Of a DNA stretch of 64,000 nucleotides, positions 47,940 through 58,650 are shown one piece after another (position 1 is the first letter of the stretch; every line of letters starts with the position of its first letter). The notes below the pieces were generated by a model. It was not told the origin of the DNA and ran no database searches. It saw only the letters and a program-made list of their open reading frames with translations. Position numbers and translations under genes: made by a program. Source of the stretch: Rhizophagus irregularis (lineage: Eukaryota > Glomeromycota > Glomeromycetes > Glomerales > Glomeraceae); the NCBI RefSeq assembly GCF_026210795.1, contig NC_089453.1, forward strand, positions 1,118,501-1,182,500, read 5' to 3'.

Positions 47940-48150
47940 TTTCAGGAGAAAAGAAGAAGGGGAAGGGGAAGAGGAAAATGAAAGGGAAGGGAAGGGGAAG
48001 GGGAAGGGAAGAACGAAAGGTAAAAGGAAAAATGAAAGGAAAGGGGAAGGGGAAGGAAAAGGGGAGAACGAAAGGTAAAGGGGAAATGAAAGTGAAGGAA
48101 AAGGGGAAGGGGAAAGGAAGGGAAGGGAAAACGAAAGGAAGGGAGGATCT
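47940..48150 (+). repeat. Polypurine minisatellite (GGGAAGG/GGAAAAG)
   Basis: About 200 bp with almost only A and G on the plus strand. ORFs on both strands through it (KGKGKGRGR and SLPFPFPF) are artefacts of composition. It could adopt triplex DNA. Confidence 0.85.
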
Positions 48151-48361
48151 ATTTTTCGCAAAATTCATGGAATAAGATTATAGTTTTACGCATTAGTGAT
48201 ATATATCCATCTAATTATAAATTCATGATTAATTAGTATTTACCTTAATTCCTATTTCTTCTTCTTCTATTTCTTTTTCTTCTATTTCTTCTTCTCCTCC
48301 TCCGATCGCTGCTGCTGCTTCTGTTGCTGCTGCTGCTACGGCTTTGGGAACGACGCTGGCG

Positions 48362-49088
48362 TCATTTCCTATACCTATAGGTCTGTCGATCCACTCTCTG
48401 CTGCAGATACGCCTTGCGTAACCTGTCTAAAATAAAAAGAAAAAAATGTAAATATAAATTTAATGAATCAGTAATATATACAAAGTATCATAATTAAGAT
48501 CGAATCAATTACTAGTTTGCAGCCAGAATTCATCGCTTAATTCATTAAAAAAGCGAATATCGTAATTGCTGGGAGAGTGGATCGGGTGACCATCAGGATT
48601 TCCTAAAATAAATAAAATTGGTTTTATGTGAATTGGTTAAGAAATTTAACGTTAACCTCAAATATACAAACCATTATTAATCCTGGTCAAATTTTCGAAA
48701 CCTATTATTAATTAAATATATTAATAAAGTATTTACTAATATTCACAAATTAATTACAAATGGTAAAAGATTCACCTCTCTTCAATGCCCTGTATTTATT
48801 GCGGCATTGATTTTATGTGACAATAAAGTTATAATTGTTGCTTATTCTCCTCGCTATTCTTGTCCATATTATTGAATGATCTCGGATCGAACGATCTTCG
48901 AAAACATCATAGTACAAGCGCCGGTATCTAATTAGTATAAATAAAGTTACTATTTTAACTTTCCACTTTTTTTTATTGTAAGATTTATCAGTTATACAAA
49001 TTTACCTAATTAATGCCCTGGTGGCATCGAACGGCCAGTTGGAAAGTACGTTATTTATGTTAACGTTTAAAATATTAAGATTGGCCAT
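48362..49088 (-). pseudogene. SANT/Myb-like DNA-binding protein, five short exons, one in-frame stop
   Basis: Spliced by eye on the minus strand: exon 1 49006-49088 (ATG at 49088), exon 2 48776-48927, exon 3 48672-48701, exon 4 48513-48602, exon 5 48362-48426. All four introns are GT..AG and phases agree throughout. The product has IIWTRIARRISNNYNFIVT, then an in-frame TAA, NQCRNKYRALKR and FENLTRINNG. The W-x2-IA-x2-I...VT..QC..K+..L spacing is that of SANT/trihelix domains. After the terminal TGA the same frame continues with an arginine-serine-rich stretch to about 48240, so that TGA could itself be a mutation. The gene lies in the outer transposon and may be cargo or a regulator. Confidence 0.65.
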
Positions 49089-49930
49089 TTATTATAAATA
49101 AAAAATTGATTTATTATGATAAAAAATTGGGTTAAAAAGATTGATTTATTATGATGAAAAATTGGGTTAAAAAGATAAATAAAAAAAATTCGATAATTGC
49201 CTTATTTATGTAAAAAAATATACCACTTTTCTGCGCATAATCATAATATAATTTGATCTTAATTGTGATTATTTCTATTATTTCTGTATTACGAATCAGA
49301 GAAATAATTTTGTATACTCTTAAAAAAATCAGTTTTAAAGTAATCAATTAAATTGATATGTTTGATTGATACAGGTATTACACAATTAAATGATACAAGT
49401 ATTATATCATTAAATTCATTATACAGAAAACAATTTTAAGAACTATAATATATCTAACGTAAATAAATTAAATATTCTCCTTGCAAGTTAAGTGAACGTC
49501 ACGAGAAAAAAATTTATAAATTTATTAAATCAGTCTTTATTTAAATTTTATTTTTTTACAAATACAATTATGACCGACACTGACCGATTATCGGTGCGGT
49601 ATGATACCAATGATTGTTATTTAATAATGTTAATGTATTTCGTACATGATTTGCATACAATCAATTTTAATTGTAAAGTAATTGTAAAAATTTGCGTTTG
49701 CATAATTAAATATTAATCGCGAATTAATTATCGGTAGATCTTTATTCTATATAAGGTTAATTTTGACTTTGTCTACGAGCAAAATTTAATATTGTCACTT
49801 AACAAATTTAGCAATTTATGATTTATCAATTTTAATTATTATAAAAGGAAATTTTATTATTGTATTCTGTATGACCATATTACCTTTATTATCGAATGTA
49901 ATACAATGAAATGTTAATTTTTAAAGAAAT
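49089..49930. other. AT-rich intergenic region
   Basis: Lies between the SANT-like gene start and the TNP2 stop. Short ORFs here show no family feature. Nothing supported. Confidence 0.4.
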
Positions 49931-51608
49931 CTATAAATTAAATTTTCTATTTAATGGTATTATTGACAAATATTTCCTTTTTTCTACGCACACACTTTTG
50001 AATTTTGTAGCTCTACATAGTATTCTATGAACAGCTATTATTGAATCACAACCTTCCTGAAAGTATTCAGCTTGTCATAGTTCGGTATTTGATATCTCTG
50101 GTTCTATGAATCTATGTTTAAACCGGATATCAGAGGAAGGTGCACTTTTATACCACTTAACATATGCTAGAAGATGTTTTTTTGGTCCTTCAGGTAATCT
50201 AAGTGTATGTTCAAAATAATATTGAACATCTCCTGGGTATATATCAACTGAATCATCATTAGACGCTTTCCATTTTGCAAGAATAGTTACATTTTTTTCT
50301 TGATGACCCGAAATCATAGATCTAAATATTTCAGCACCAATTTGTAATCTTGCGTGTTGATCAATTACCAGGTCCATAAATCCTAATATTTCATTTTGTT
50401 CTTTTTTATATAATATAGAATACCATTCACATAGAAATCTACGCAATTTTAAAGGTATAATAACTTTGAAACATGAAGGATTAAGCATTTGATCTGGTAA
50501 TTTCTCAGTACCATATATTTTGGAAAACGTAGATGTATTATGTCTCATGGACAAAAAGTGTTGTAACTCATCCTTTTCTGCCGTAAATGCCAAATTACCA
50601 CAGCTTTATTTGGCATAATAAGACTAAGAGATTCTTTTAGAAAACCAGATGACCATTTATAAGATAAATGATAATCTATTAAAGTACAGTCAACTCCCTC
50701 TATAGTCACTCCCGTTATAGTCACATTCTACTATATAGTCACACCAGTTGAATGTTCAAAACACTTTATTATTAAAAACTATCCTATATAGTCACAATCT
50801 ATCTATAGTCACTATCACACCTATCCTCAAAAATCTTATATTAAAAAGAACCATTTATAATCACAGTTATATAAAGAATATATTAAATAACTTGGCATCT
50901 AATAATCGTACAAAGATGTATCATAGCTTGTTAGAATCGTCTCACTGAGACGAATCGAATGGTGGTAGTTTTATCCTTTTCCGATCACTGGCCGACGAGT
51001 TATTCAACAAAATGTTAAACATCGGCATTATAATATTTCTTGATTTACGTTTACTGCGCCATTTAACATTTTGCTAGATTTCTCGGTACCTGGTGATTGT
51101 AAAAAGACGATTTATAGCTCGTTGGAATCGCCTCATCGAGACGAATCGAATGGTGGTAAGCTCATCTCTTTGTGATCAATATTGACGGAGTTATTACTTA
51201 AAAACCATTTAATATTTTTTAATTTCGGAAATTGATCTAGTGATTGGATTTCGATGTATCTTATACCATTAGATTCGTCTCATCAAGACGAATCGAATGG
51301 TAGTAAGATCGTCTTTCTAGGATCAATATTGGCAGAGTTATTACACAAAAACCATTAATATTTTTTTAATTTCGGAAATTAATCTAGTGATTGGATTTCG
51401 ACGTATTTTATACCATTAGAACCGTCTCATCAAGACGAATCGAATGGCGGTAAGATCATCTCTCTACGATTAATATTGGCGAAGTTACGATACAATAAAG
51501 TTTTAAGTATAATTCTGACTAAAATTATGTTAATTTTTGGCCGGAATTATGATATACAAATATAAGAAATTTTTATATAGTCACATCTCTTTATAATCAC
51601 CAAATATG

Positions 51609-52365
51609 TCTCTCATCGGAATGGCCGTTCCGAGTTTTGTGGTTTCCGTATCAAGCTACTTTTAGATATGCTTCCAACGCTTACAACTCTTCAGAGACGA
51701 AAACCTCATCTTTATAATCCGGATTGGCTTTGTCCTCAATGTAACTCTTCTCCTGAGACTTTAGACCACTTGTGGACTTGTCCTTACATTTTACCAGAAT
51801 TTAGCCCTTTACAAACTTTTAAAACATTACTATTGGCTCTTCGGACTACTTATCTTGATAATTTCCTTTCCGCATCATCTTTAATACCTTTACCGGACTC
51901 TTTTGCTGCTGAATTTACGGCTCTTAATTGTTGGGATTGTGACCCTCCTTCAATTTCCTGCCTGCGACTCACAAGAGGACTTATACCGATATCTTTGACT
52001 GAATTTCTTGGAAATTATTTTTCTTCACCTACCATATGGTCTATCTTAGATACACCTTTGCACGACTTTCATTTTGACCTTTATGTTCAAATCTGGTTGT
52101 GCCGATCCATTTTCTTTCATCATTGGGAATTAGCTCAAAGCATTACAAAAAAAATGAAATCGTCAGCTCTTGGGCCTTCTTTTATTCTTCAACCTTCCTC
52201 TAACATTCCTCTTGACTCTTCGACACCTTCCTTGGCGACAGCTTTCTTGGATTCCTGGGTTTCTTGGGTTTCCTCTTCTATAATCCGTGGGAGATCTTGG
52301 ATTTCGCATTTGGATTTTTGGCGCCGCTCAACAGTTCAGCCTCTACTTAGGATTTCTTTTTGGTA
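51609..52365 (+). pseudogene. LINE3 ORF2 C-terminal fragment
   Basis: Open to the TAA at 52363-52365. Contains MLPTLTTLQRRKPHLY and the C-x2-C-x8-H-x4-C element (CPQCNSSPETLDHLWTC). The sequence is closer to LINE1 than to LINE2 (SCLRLTRGLIPISLTEFLG). There is no catalytic domain, as only the last 230 or so codons are present. Confidence 0.88.
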
Positions 52366-52631
52366 ACGGATTGGATCTTAGGACATGCTGGATAGTTGAC
52401 TCACACTGGCCTTCGGGTAAAGATGGGGTATGCGTTTCTGTAATAGTTTAGTTTTTCTTTACTTAATTTTATTTTGTTTAGATTTCTTTACTTGTATGAA
52501 TCGTGAAGCTAGTTCTTTTTATTTTTTATGTTTATTTTCTATATTTGATATTTGTAATATTGTTCGATTTGTTTATTGTACTTTTCGTTTAAATTTAATA
52601 ATAAAAGATAAAGTCATAAGACTGTTTGCTC
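51609..52631 (+). mobile_element. LINE3: 5'-truncated LINE insertion
   Basis: 1023 bp with a 16-bp duplication ATAATCACCAAATATG (51593-51608 and 52632-52647). It starts inside the RNase H-distal coding region and keeps the full 3' UTR, including GTCATAAGACTGTTTGC. Its site and orientation within X are the same as those of LINE1 within X'. Confidence 0.93.
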
Positions 52632-53838
52632 ATAATCACCAAATATGGACTGTCCCAAATGTGTGACTATAAAGAGAGTTGACTGTATTCTTAAGAACGA
52701 TTCGCATAAGTTCAGGCTCTATTTGTCGATTACTATTAGGGTATGATCCTGGATAATAATAATAGATTTATTTGTATTCTTTATTTTTAAAAAATATTAA
52801 CATAACAACAAACATCTTACCAATATATCCATTAAGTCTCTCATATGGAAAAAGCCAAAAACTATATATAGAACCATAGTCACGGCAACAGTCGGAAATA
52901 TGAAGTGCAAGATGTATGTTGCTTGTTATAAATTCTGGCCTATATGTTCTTTCTATAAGGTGAGCCATGTTCTTCAACCTCTCTTGCGCTTCTCTCAGAT
53001 CATCTTCTGTAATAAATCTTGCTACTAAAAGATTACATGCTCGAACAAAATGTCCTAAGATCTTTCTATCATTATTATCTAGCATGTTCTATAGTATAGG
53101 CGTGGAATAAATCATAATAAAGGTTTTCCATTGATCAGCAGTTAAATTTGAAAAACCTTCATTTCCAATTGCAATCTTTGGGGGGATTCTACCGATATCA
53201 GAAGGTAATTCAATATAATCCATTCTCTTTTGTGCAATTCGAAGTTGCTCCATGCTTAACTTATTTTGATTAATGAAAATGGATTTGATTATCCATTTTG
53301 CTATACCTAGAAAAAGACAATGCATTGGATCCACTATGGCAAATCTTATGGGATCCATATATGGTAAGTGAAGCAACTCGCTCCACCTTACACCATGTTC
53401 TTTAAAATGTGTATCTCTGGAGGACTTCGAATTGCATTGCAACCATTCATGAGCATATTGCCTATGTAATAAAGGATTTATGGGATTTGTTACCTATTTA
53501 TCATATTCTTGCATTCCTCCATAATGAGTTTTTTTATAAACTTCACTATAAGTACTACGCTTTTCACACCTATGATATTTCATTACTGCTGAGCCATGCC
53601 CAAATAACTTTCATGTTGCTGGTGTATCTGATGATCCAATAATTAATGCAACTTTTATGTCTAAACCTTCAGTATATTGGTAGATCTTTGGAACTCTCCA
53701 GCCCTTCCAGAGTTCTAAAAGCTCATCCACAATAGGGGCTAAATAATAGTTAATACGTTCCAACCCTACTTCTTTCGGTCCTGGCAAAAAACCTAAGTAA
53801 ATAATATTTTCGGGTTTATTCCTTTCTGTTCTCAGAAG

Positions 53839-54133
53839 AGGACCCCGGATATCTCCAAAACAGGTCATAAGTCACACTTTCGGCAGATTGGCCCATTTTT
53901 CAGGTCCAAAAAATCGTTTTTTGTAAATATCTCGGCATCCAGTGGTCCAATTTTGATGAACTATTTTTTAAATTGTAGAGCTAAATGAGGGCTACAAAAT
54001 AAAAAAAAGTTCATTAAAATTGAATTACTGGATGCTGAGATATTTACAAAAAACGATTTTTTGAGTTTCAGCAAAAAGGGGTGTTTTTGGCCAAAAGTCC
54101 ATTATGACCTTTATATTAGATATCCGGGGTCCT
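53839..54133. mobile_element. MITE family B, copy 2 (295 bp)
   Basis: Perfect inverted ends AGGACCCCGGATATCT with 8-bp duplication CTCAGAAG / CTCGGAAG (53831-53838 and 54134-54141; one mismatch). Inserted in the TNP2 exon at the NLPRTERNKPEN motif. Nearly identical to the copy at 26806. Confidence 0.93.
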
Positions 54134-54173
54134 CTCGGAAGATTACAGATAGACGCGTAAATAGCACCAGCAC

Positions 54174-55335
54174 AGGACCCTGAAGAATACATATAATACT
54201 GGGATCCAATTTTGTATAAACTTACTATGTAATTTCTTAATAAGTCATATGTTTGAAATTGTATAACCAAATAGCAGTTACGCAAAAAGTCAGATTTTTA
54301 TTTGTATAACAATAATGATTTTTACAATAAGTAAGAATTTCATTTTGTATAACGGATATTAGAATTTTTTTTTATATACGTTTAAAATTTTTTAAAGTTT
54401 TTTTTTATTTTTTGTTTAAGAAATTTTTAAGATATTTTTTAATAAAGAGTTTTTTTATTTGTTTTAAAAAACACTTGAAATATTTTTTAATAGAAATTGT
54501 TTTTTGTTTAAGAAGTTTTTAAGGGTTCGTTTAAAGACATTTTTTTAATAAAAATGAAGAAATTTTTTTAAAATTCATTTACAAAATTAAAAAAAAATAC
54601 ATTTTATTATATATCTCAGCATCCAGTGATCATAGAGAAATGAAACACAGCTTATTAGATTCGTCTCAATACGATGAGTCGAATGGTGGTAGTTTCATAT
54701 TTCTAGGCGCGATAGATGCCGAGTTATGTGATAAAATGTAAAAATGCACAGTAGACGAAAATACAAAGTGCCGATGTGTGGTATAGCTCATCATCTATCA
54801 CACCTAGAAACACGAAACTACTACCATTCGATTCGTCTTGTCAAGACGAATCCAACGAGCTGTGTTTCATCTTTTTACGATCACTGGGTGGTGAGATATA
54901 TAACAAAATGTATTTTCTTTTATTTTGTAGTATACACCCAAATTTTTGCATAAAACTTACTATATTATACATATTGGGCATCAATATCTATCGGGTATTT
55001 AAAATTTTAACATGCAATTTTGTTTAAAAATTTTATTTAAGTTATTTTTTAATAATTTTTTTTAATAATTTTTTTTAAAAAAATTTTTTAAGTATTTGTT
55101 AGAATTTTTAAATAGTTTTTAATAATATTTATTAAAATTTTCAATAAAATTTATTTGAAATTTTTCTTTAGAAATTTTTTTTTTATATAAACTCAGATTT
55201 ATAATTGTATAATTTATAATAAAATTTGAACTTATGTGATGATTTTGTATAAAGCTTCTAATAAAATTAGGTGTATAAAGTTATATTAAAATTTTGGGTC
55301 TGGATCTGAGTTGTATATGTATTCTTCGGGGTCCT
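54174..55335. mobile_element. 1162-bp TIR element of the AGGACCC group
   Basis: Left end AGGACCCTGAAGAATACATA, right end TATGTATTCTTCGGGGTCCT, with 8-bp duplication ACCAGCAC / ACCAGCAT (54166-54173 and 55336-55343). It interrupts TNP2 between HNAG and AIYASICN. The centre holds two inverted modules with GATTCGTCTC/GACGAATC and GCATCCAGTGATC, like the X units. No ORF. Confidence 0.9.
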
Positions 55336-56689
55336 ACCAGCATTGTGTTGAGTATAGGTGAAAGGTTGAAACCAATCAAGATTAAAGAGAAGGCCCAGGT
55401 GTGTTGTCGCAGTTTCTGGTGTAAAGAAGGTATCACCATTAAATGGGAAAGTTTTCCATACCTTACCATCATAAATATCTGAATAGGTATTAACCCCTCC
55501 TCTTTGAATTCCTGATAATTCCAGCATATCTTCAAACCCAGGTTGTTGGTATAACATACTTAATTGCTGACGAATACTTGGTTTAGGATAAATCATACGA
55601 GGTACAGCAATTATTTCACCCTTTCTTTTTTTAAGAATAGAAAGTGGATTGTTGCATTTATTATGACGACTAGGTACTGGATTATCTGGGAATTCTTCAT
55701 GTAGGCAATTTGCAATAGCAGCTTTTTCTTCTTCTTTGTATTCAACAATATTTCTAACATTATACAATTTATGACAATTGTTGCATACAGCTAACTGCAT
55801 TTTTGGTTGAAAGATATTTAACATTTTTTTTGCAAGATATAAGGATGCTGGAAAATTTTTAAATTGTGATTTATCTAAACGAGTAAGTACAATATGTAAG
55901 AATTTTATTAATACTTCAAGTGCTATATCTGGAAGTCTAAATCTTTGTTGAAATTTGAATACCCATAGAATAATTTCGGTTTCTATAGAATCATTTAAAC
56001 TTTCCATAACGTCAAATACTTCATCATTACCAATTTCAGGAGATGAAAAAAATTCTTCTATATCCTCCTCCTCCTCCTCATCATCTCCATCATCATCATC
56101 ATCATCTTCTTCATTATAATCGCCTTCATCTTCACCACCATTATTTTCAGCACCATTATTCTCATCGCCATCATCCTCATCACCGTCATCCTCATCACCG
56201 TCATCCTCATTATCATCATTTTCTTCTTCTTCATTGTAATATATATATTCATCGTTATCCTTATTTTCATCAGATGCTGGAATATGAAAATAAGAAGGAT
56301 TTGGCAATAATGGTGATGATGAAAATAATGTATGTATGTTTTCATTATTATTTGGTTGGAATGAATCAGTATCTTCATTGAAAGGATTAAAGCCACTATT
56401 ATGTTGGGAAGAATCAAGATTAAAACTTGATGCCCTTTTTCACTTTTTTGTAAGATTTACATCTTGAATAATGATTAATCTTTTTTGTTTTCTTGCTGTA
56501 ATAGTATCTTCCTGATTTTTCCTAGTATCCTCTGAGTTCCACAAACTTTCATCATTTGTATGATTTTCTTGAGTGCGAAAATCAACCTCTGCGCCGTCAC
56601 AACGAATACAATGGCATGGATACAAATACCTTTTTCTGGGTTTTATTAAATCGGCCATTTTTAGTTTTTTTGATTTTATTGAATTGGTC

Positions 56690-56895
56690 GTTTTAGATTT
56701 TATTAAATCAGATACAGAGGTAGAGATTTCAATTTTAGTTTTTTTGGATTTTATTAAATCAGACACGGAGGCAGAAGTTTCAATTTTACTTTTCCTGGGT
56801 TTTACTAAATCAGAAACAGAGGTAGAGGTTTCAATTTTACTTTTTTTGTGTTTTACTAAATCAGACACAGAGTTAAAGGTTTCAATTTTACTTTT
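56690..56895 (-). repeat. 60-bp coding minisatellite in the TNP2 N-terminus
   Basis: Four tandem units encode about 20 residues each (KSKIET-STSVSDLVKPR pattern). The inner TNP2 copy has no such array; its first 15 residues correspond to about one unit. Confidence 0.85.
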
Positions 56896-56907
56896 TTTAT
56901 TATTCAT

Positions 56908-57364
56908 TTTGTATTTTATGAAATAGCTAAGAAAGTTAAGGTTACAATTACTTAAATAAAGTACGCTTATTAAAAAATTTTCAAAAAAATTATCAATTCA
57001 ATTTTTCCAAAATCAGGTTCTTCAATCACTTTTTTAGAATCAGGAACAAGTTCGCGTTCAATTCTTCAATTTCGTGTTCAACCTTTCTTTTAGGATCAGA
57101 TACACATTCAATTCTTCCTTAAGATTAAGATTAGTTTCGCGTTTAATTCCTATTTCAAAATCAGTTTCGCGTTTTTGGTAAGATAAAATAAACGTTTAAT
57201 TATTCTTTTAGATCAGATTCGCATGCAGTTCTTCAAAATCAAGTTCATATATCTCGCATCACTCATTCGCGTAGTCAAATCTCAACAACTTCAAAATCTA
57301 TAAATTTGCTCACAAATCTTTTTTCACAAATTCCTCTTCTCAATCAAAGCAATCAAAGTAGGCA
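56908..57364. promoter_or_regulatory. Bidirectional intergenic region of the outer TNP2/partner pair (457 bp)
   Basis: Separates two divergent ATGs by 457 bp, against 455 bp in the inner element. It contains TTC-rich repeats (TCAATTCTTC, GTTTCGCG) whose role is unknown. Confidence 0.5.
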
Positions 57365-57779
57365 ATGATGGATAGTGATTAACACTGGTCGGAAAAGTCC
57401 ATTTTGGCAAAATTTTAAATTGCCGAATGTTGAACGAAATTTGGTCTGACCTTAGCCGATCAGTACCAAAAAAATCGGCAACTAATTTTATAAACGATTT
57501 GCACCGTAACGCCTGCTACTTATCAACAAATCGATCAGTAAAAATTGGCAACAAATCGGTAAAATCAAATTGGCGATTATTAATAAACCTAATAATTTAT
57601 TAACGATTTTTGTACATTTAACTGATTACTGATTTTAATTTTATAATAATTTATTAATTAAATTTTATTAATTCGTTTTATTAAAAATTACATATTAAAT
57701 TAATATATAGCTATCTATCATCTATATACACCATCCACCATCCACCATCCACCCATCATCCTCACATAACCTGATAAAA

Positions 57780-58630
57780 ATCCGTAGAAAACCTACAAAA
57801 AAAAGGAGAAAATGGTTAGTAACCTATTTTTTAAATAAAAAAATTGAAGTTTCAAAAGAAACTTACCCGATCTGATAAAATCCGAAGGGGAAACCTACAA
57901 AAAAAAGTAAAGAAACGGTAAGTTCATTTCTTTAATAATAATAAAAACTGAAGTTTCAAAAAATTTGAAACTTACACAATCCAATAAAGTCTGAAGGGGA
58001 AATCTACAAAAAAAAAAGAAGAAACAATTAGTTTAATGTTTCTTCGATAAAAAAAAATAAAGTTTCGAAATATTGAAACTTACCCCCAAATCGATAATGG
58101 AAACCTACAAAAAAAAAAGAAACGGTTAGTTCGTTTCTTTAATAAAAACTTGAAGTTTCGAAAAATTCGAAACTTACCCACCCATCCAATAAAATCCGAA
58201 GGAGGAAATCTATAAAAAAAAAGAAGAAACAATTAGTTTAATGTTTCTTCGATAAAAAAAATCACAAAGTTTCAAAATATATTCGAAACTTACCCCCTTA
58301 CCCCAATTCGTTAATGGAAACCTACAAAAAAAAAATAAAGAAAACGGTTAGTCCGTTTCTTTAATAATAATAAAAAATAAAGTTTCAAAACACACATCGA
58401 AACTTACACGTCTATTTCTCAATAATAGTATGAAGAATAACCTACAAAAAAAAATAAAGAAACGGTTAGCAACCCGATTCTTTTATAAAAAAAAATCTCA
58501 AAAAGTTTCGAAATATTTCGAAACTTACCTGATCCATCAGCCTGAAGTGAAAGCCTACAAAAAGAAGAAAGAAACGATTAGTAAATCGTTTCTTTTAAAG
58601 TTTCGAAATTAACCCAACTTCGAAACTTAC
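57780..58630 (+). repeat. Two-hairpin tandem array, about 8 units of 100-115 bp
   Basis: Each unit has CCTACAAAAAAAA, then a stem of the form GAAACG-GTTAGTT-CGTTTC, then AAGTTTCGAAA..TTCGAAACTTAC. The loop TTAGT is nearly constant while the stem bases change together between units (GAAACAAT..TGTTTC, GAAACGAT..ATCGTTTC). A further solitary stem of this form is near 59609. Confidence 0.8.
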
Positions 58631-58650
58631 CAGTCATCTCTTATTTTGAT

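Larger units (their letters stand above)
50687..52685 (+). mobile_element. X: TA-duplicating TIR element inside TNP2, carrying LINE3
   Basis: Ends CAGTCAACTCCCTCTATAG and its imperfect complement (AGAGAGTTGACTG), flanked by TA on each side (50685-50686 and 52686-52687). Removing it joins VLKN to TLIDYHL in frame. The body holds three to four diverged units round CATTAGATTCGTCTC..GAGACGAATCGAATGG. Without LINE3 it is about 960 bp. It is near-identical to X' in the first 17 kb. Confidence 0.88.
49931..56907 (-). pseudogene. TNP2-type transposase, outer copy, cut by three transposons and many lesions
   Basis: ATG at 56907. The N-terminus has four tandem KSKIETSTSVSDLVK-like repeats, then PCHCIRCDGAEV...ENH, an acidic region and the core (GSSDTPAT, IVDPMHCLFLGIAKW, FPYERLNGYIG). 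The intron is about 52755-52815 and the C-terminal exon ends at TAG 49931. In-frame stops: TGA near 56440, TGA in PAT*KLFG, TAG in DK*VTN, TAG in IL*NML, TGA in TEL*QAEYF. A one-base deletion lies near 50605. Insertions: 54174-55335, 53839-54133, and X at 50687-52685. Without these it matches the inner copy along its length. The DPMHCLFLG motif is better kept here than in the inner copy. Confidence 0.9.

Noticed and set aside
47842-48175. Lys/Gly- and Pro/Phe-rich proteins on both strands
   Set aside because: They are composition artefacts of a polypurine tract; neither frame has other support.
54025-54285. An 86-residue minus-strand ORF
   Set aside because: It is a chimera running across the junctions of two inserted elements and a scrap of the TNP2 exon.
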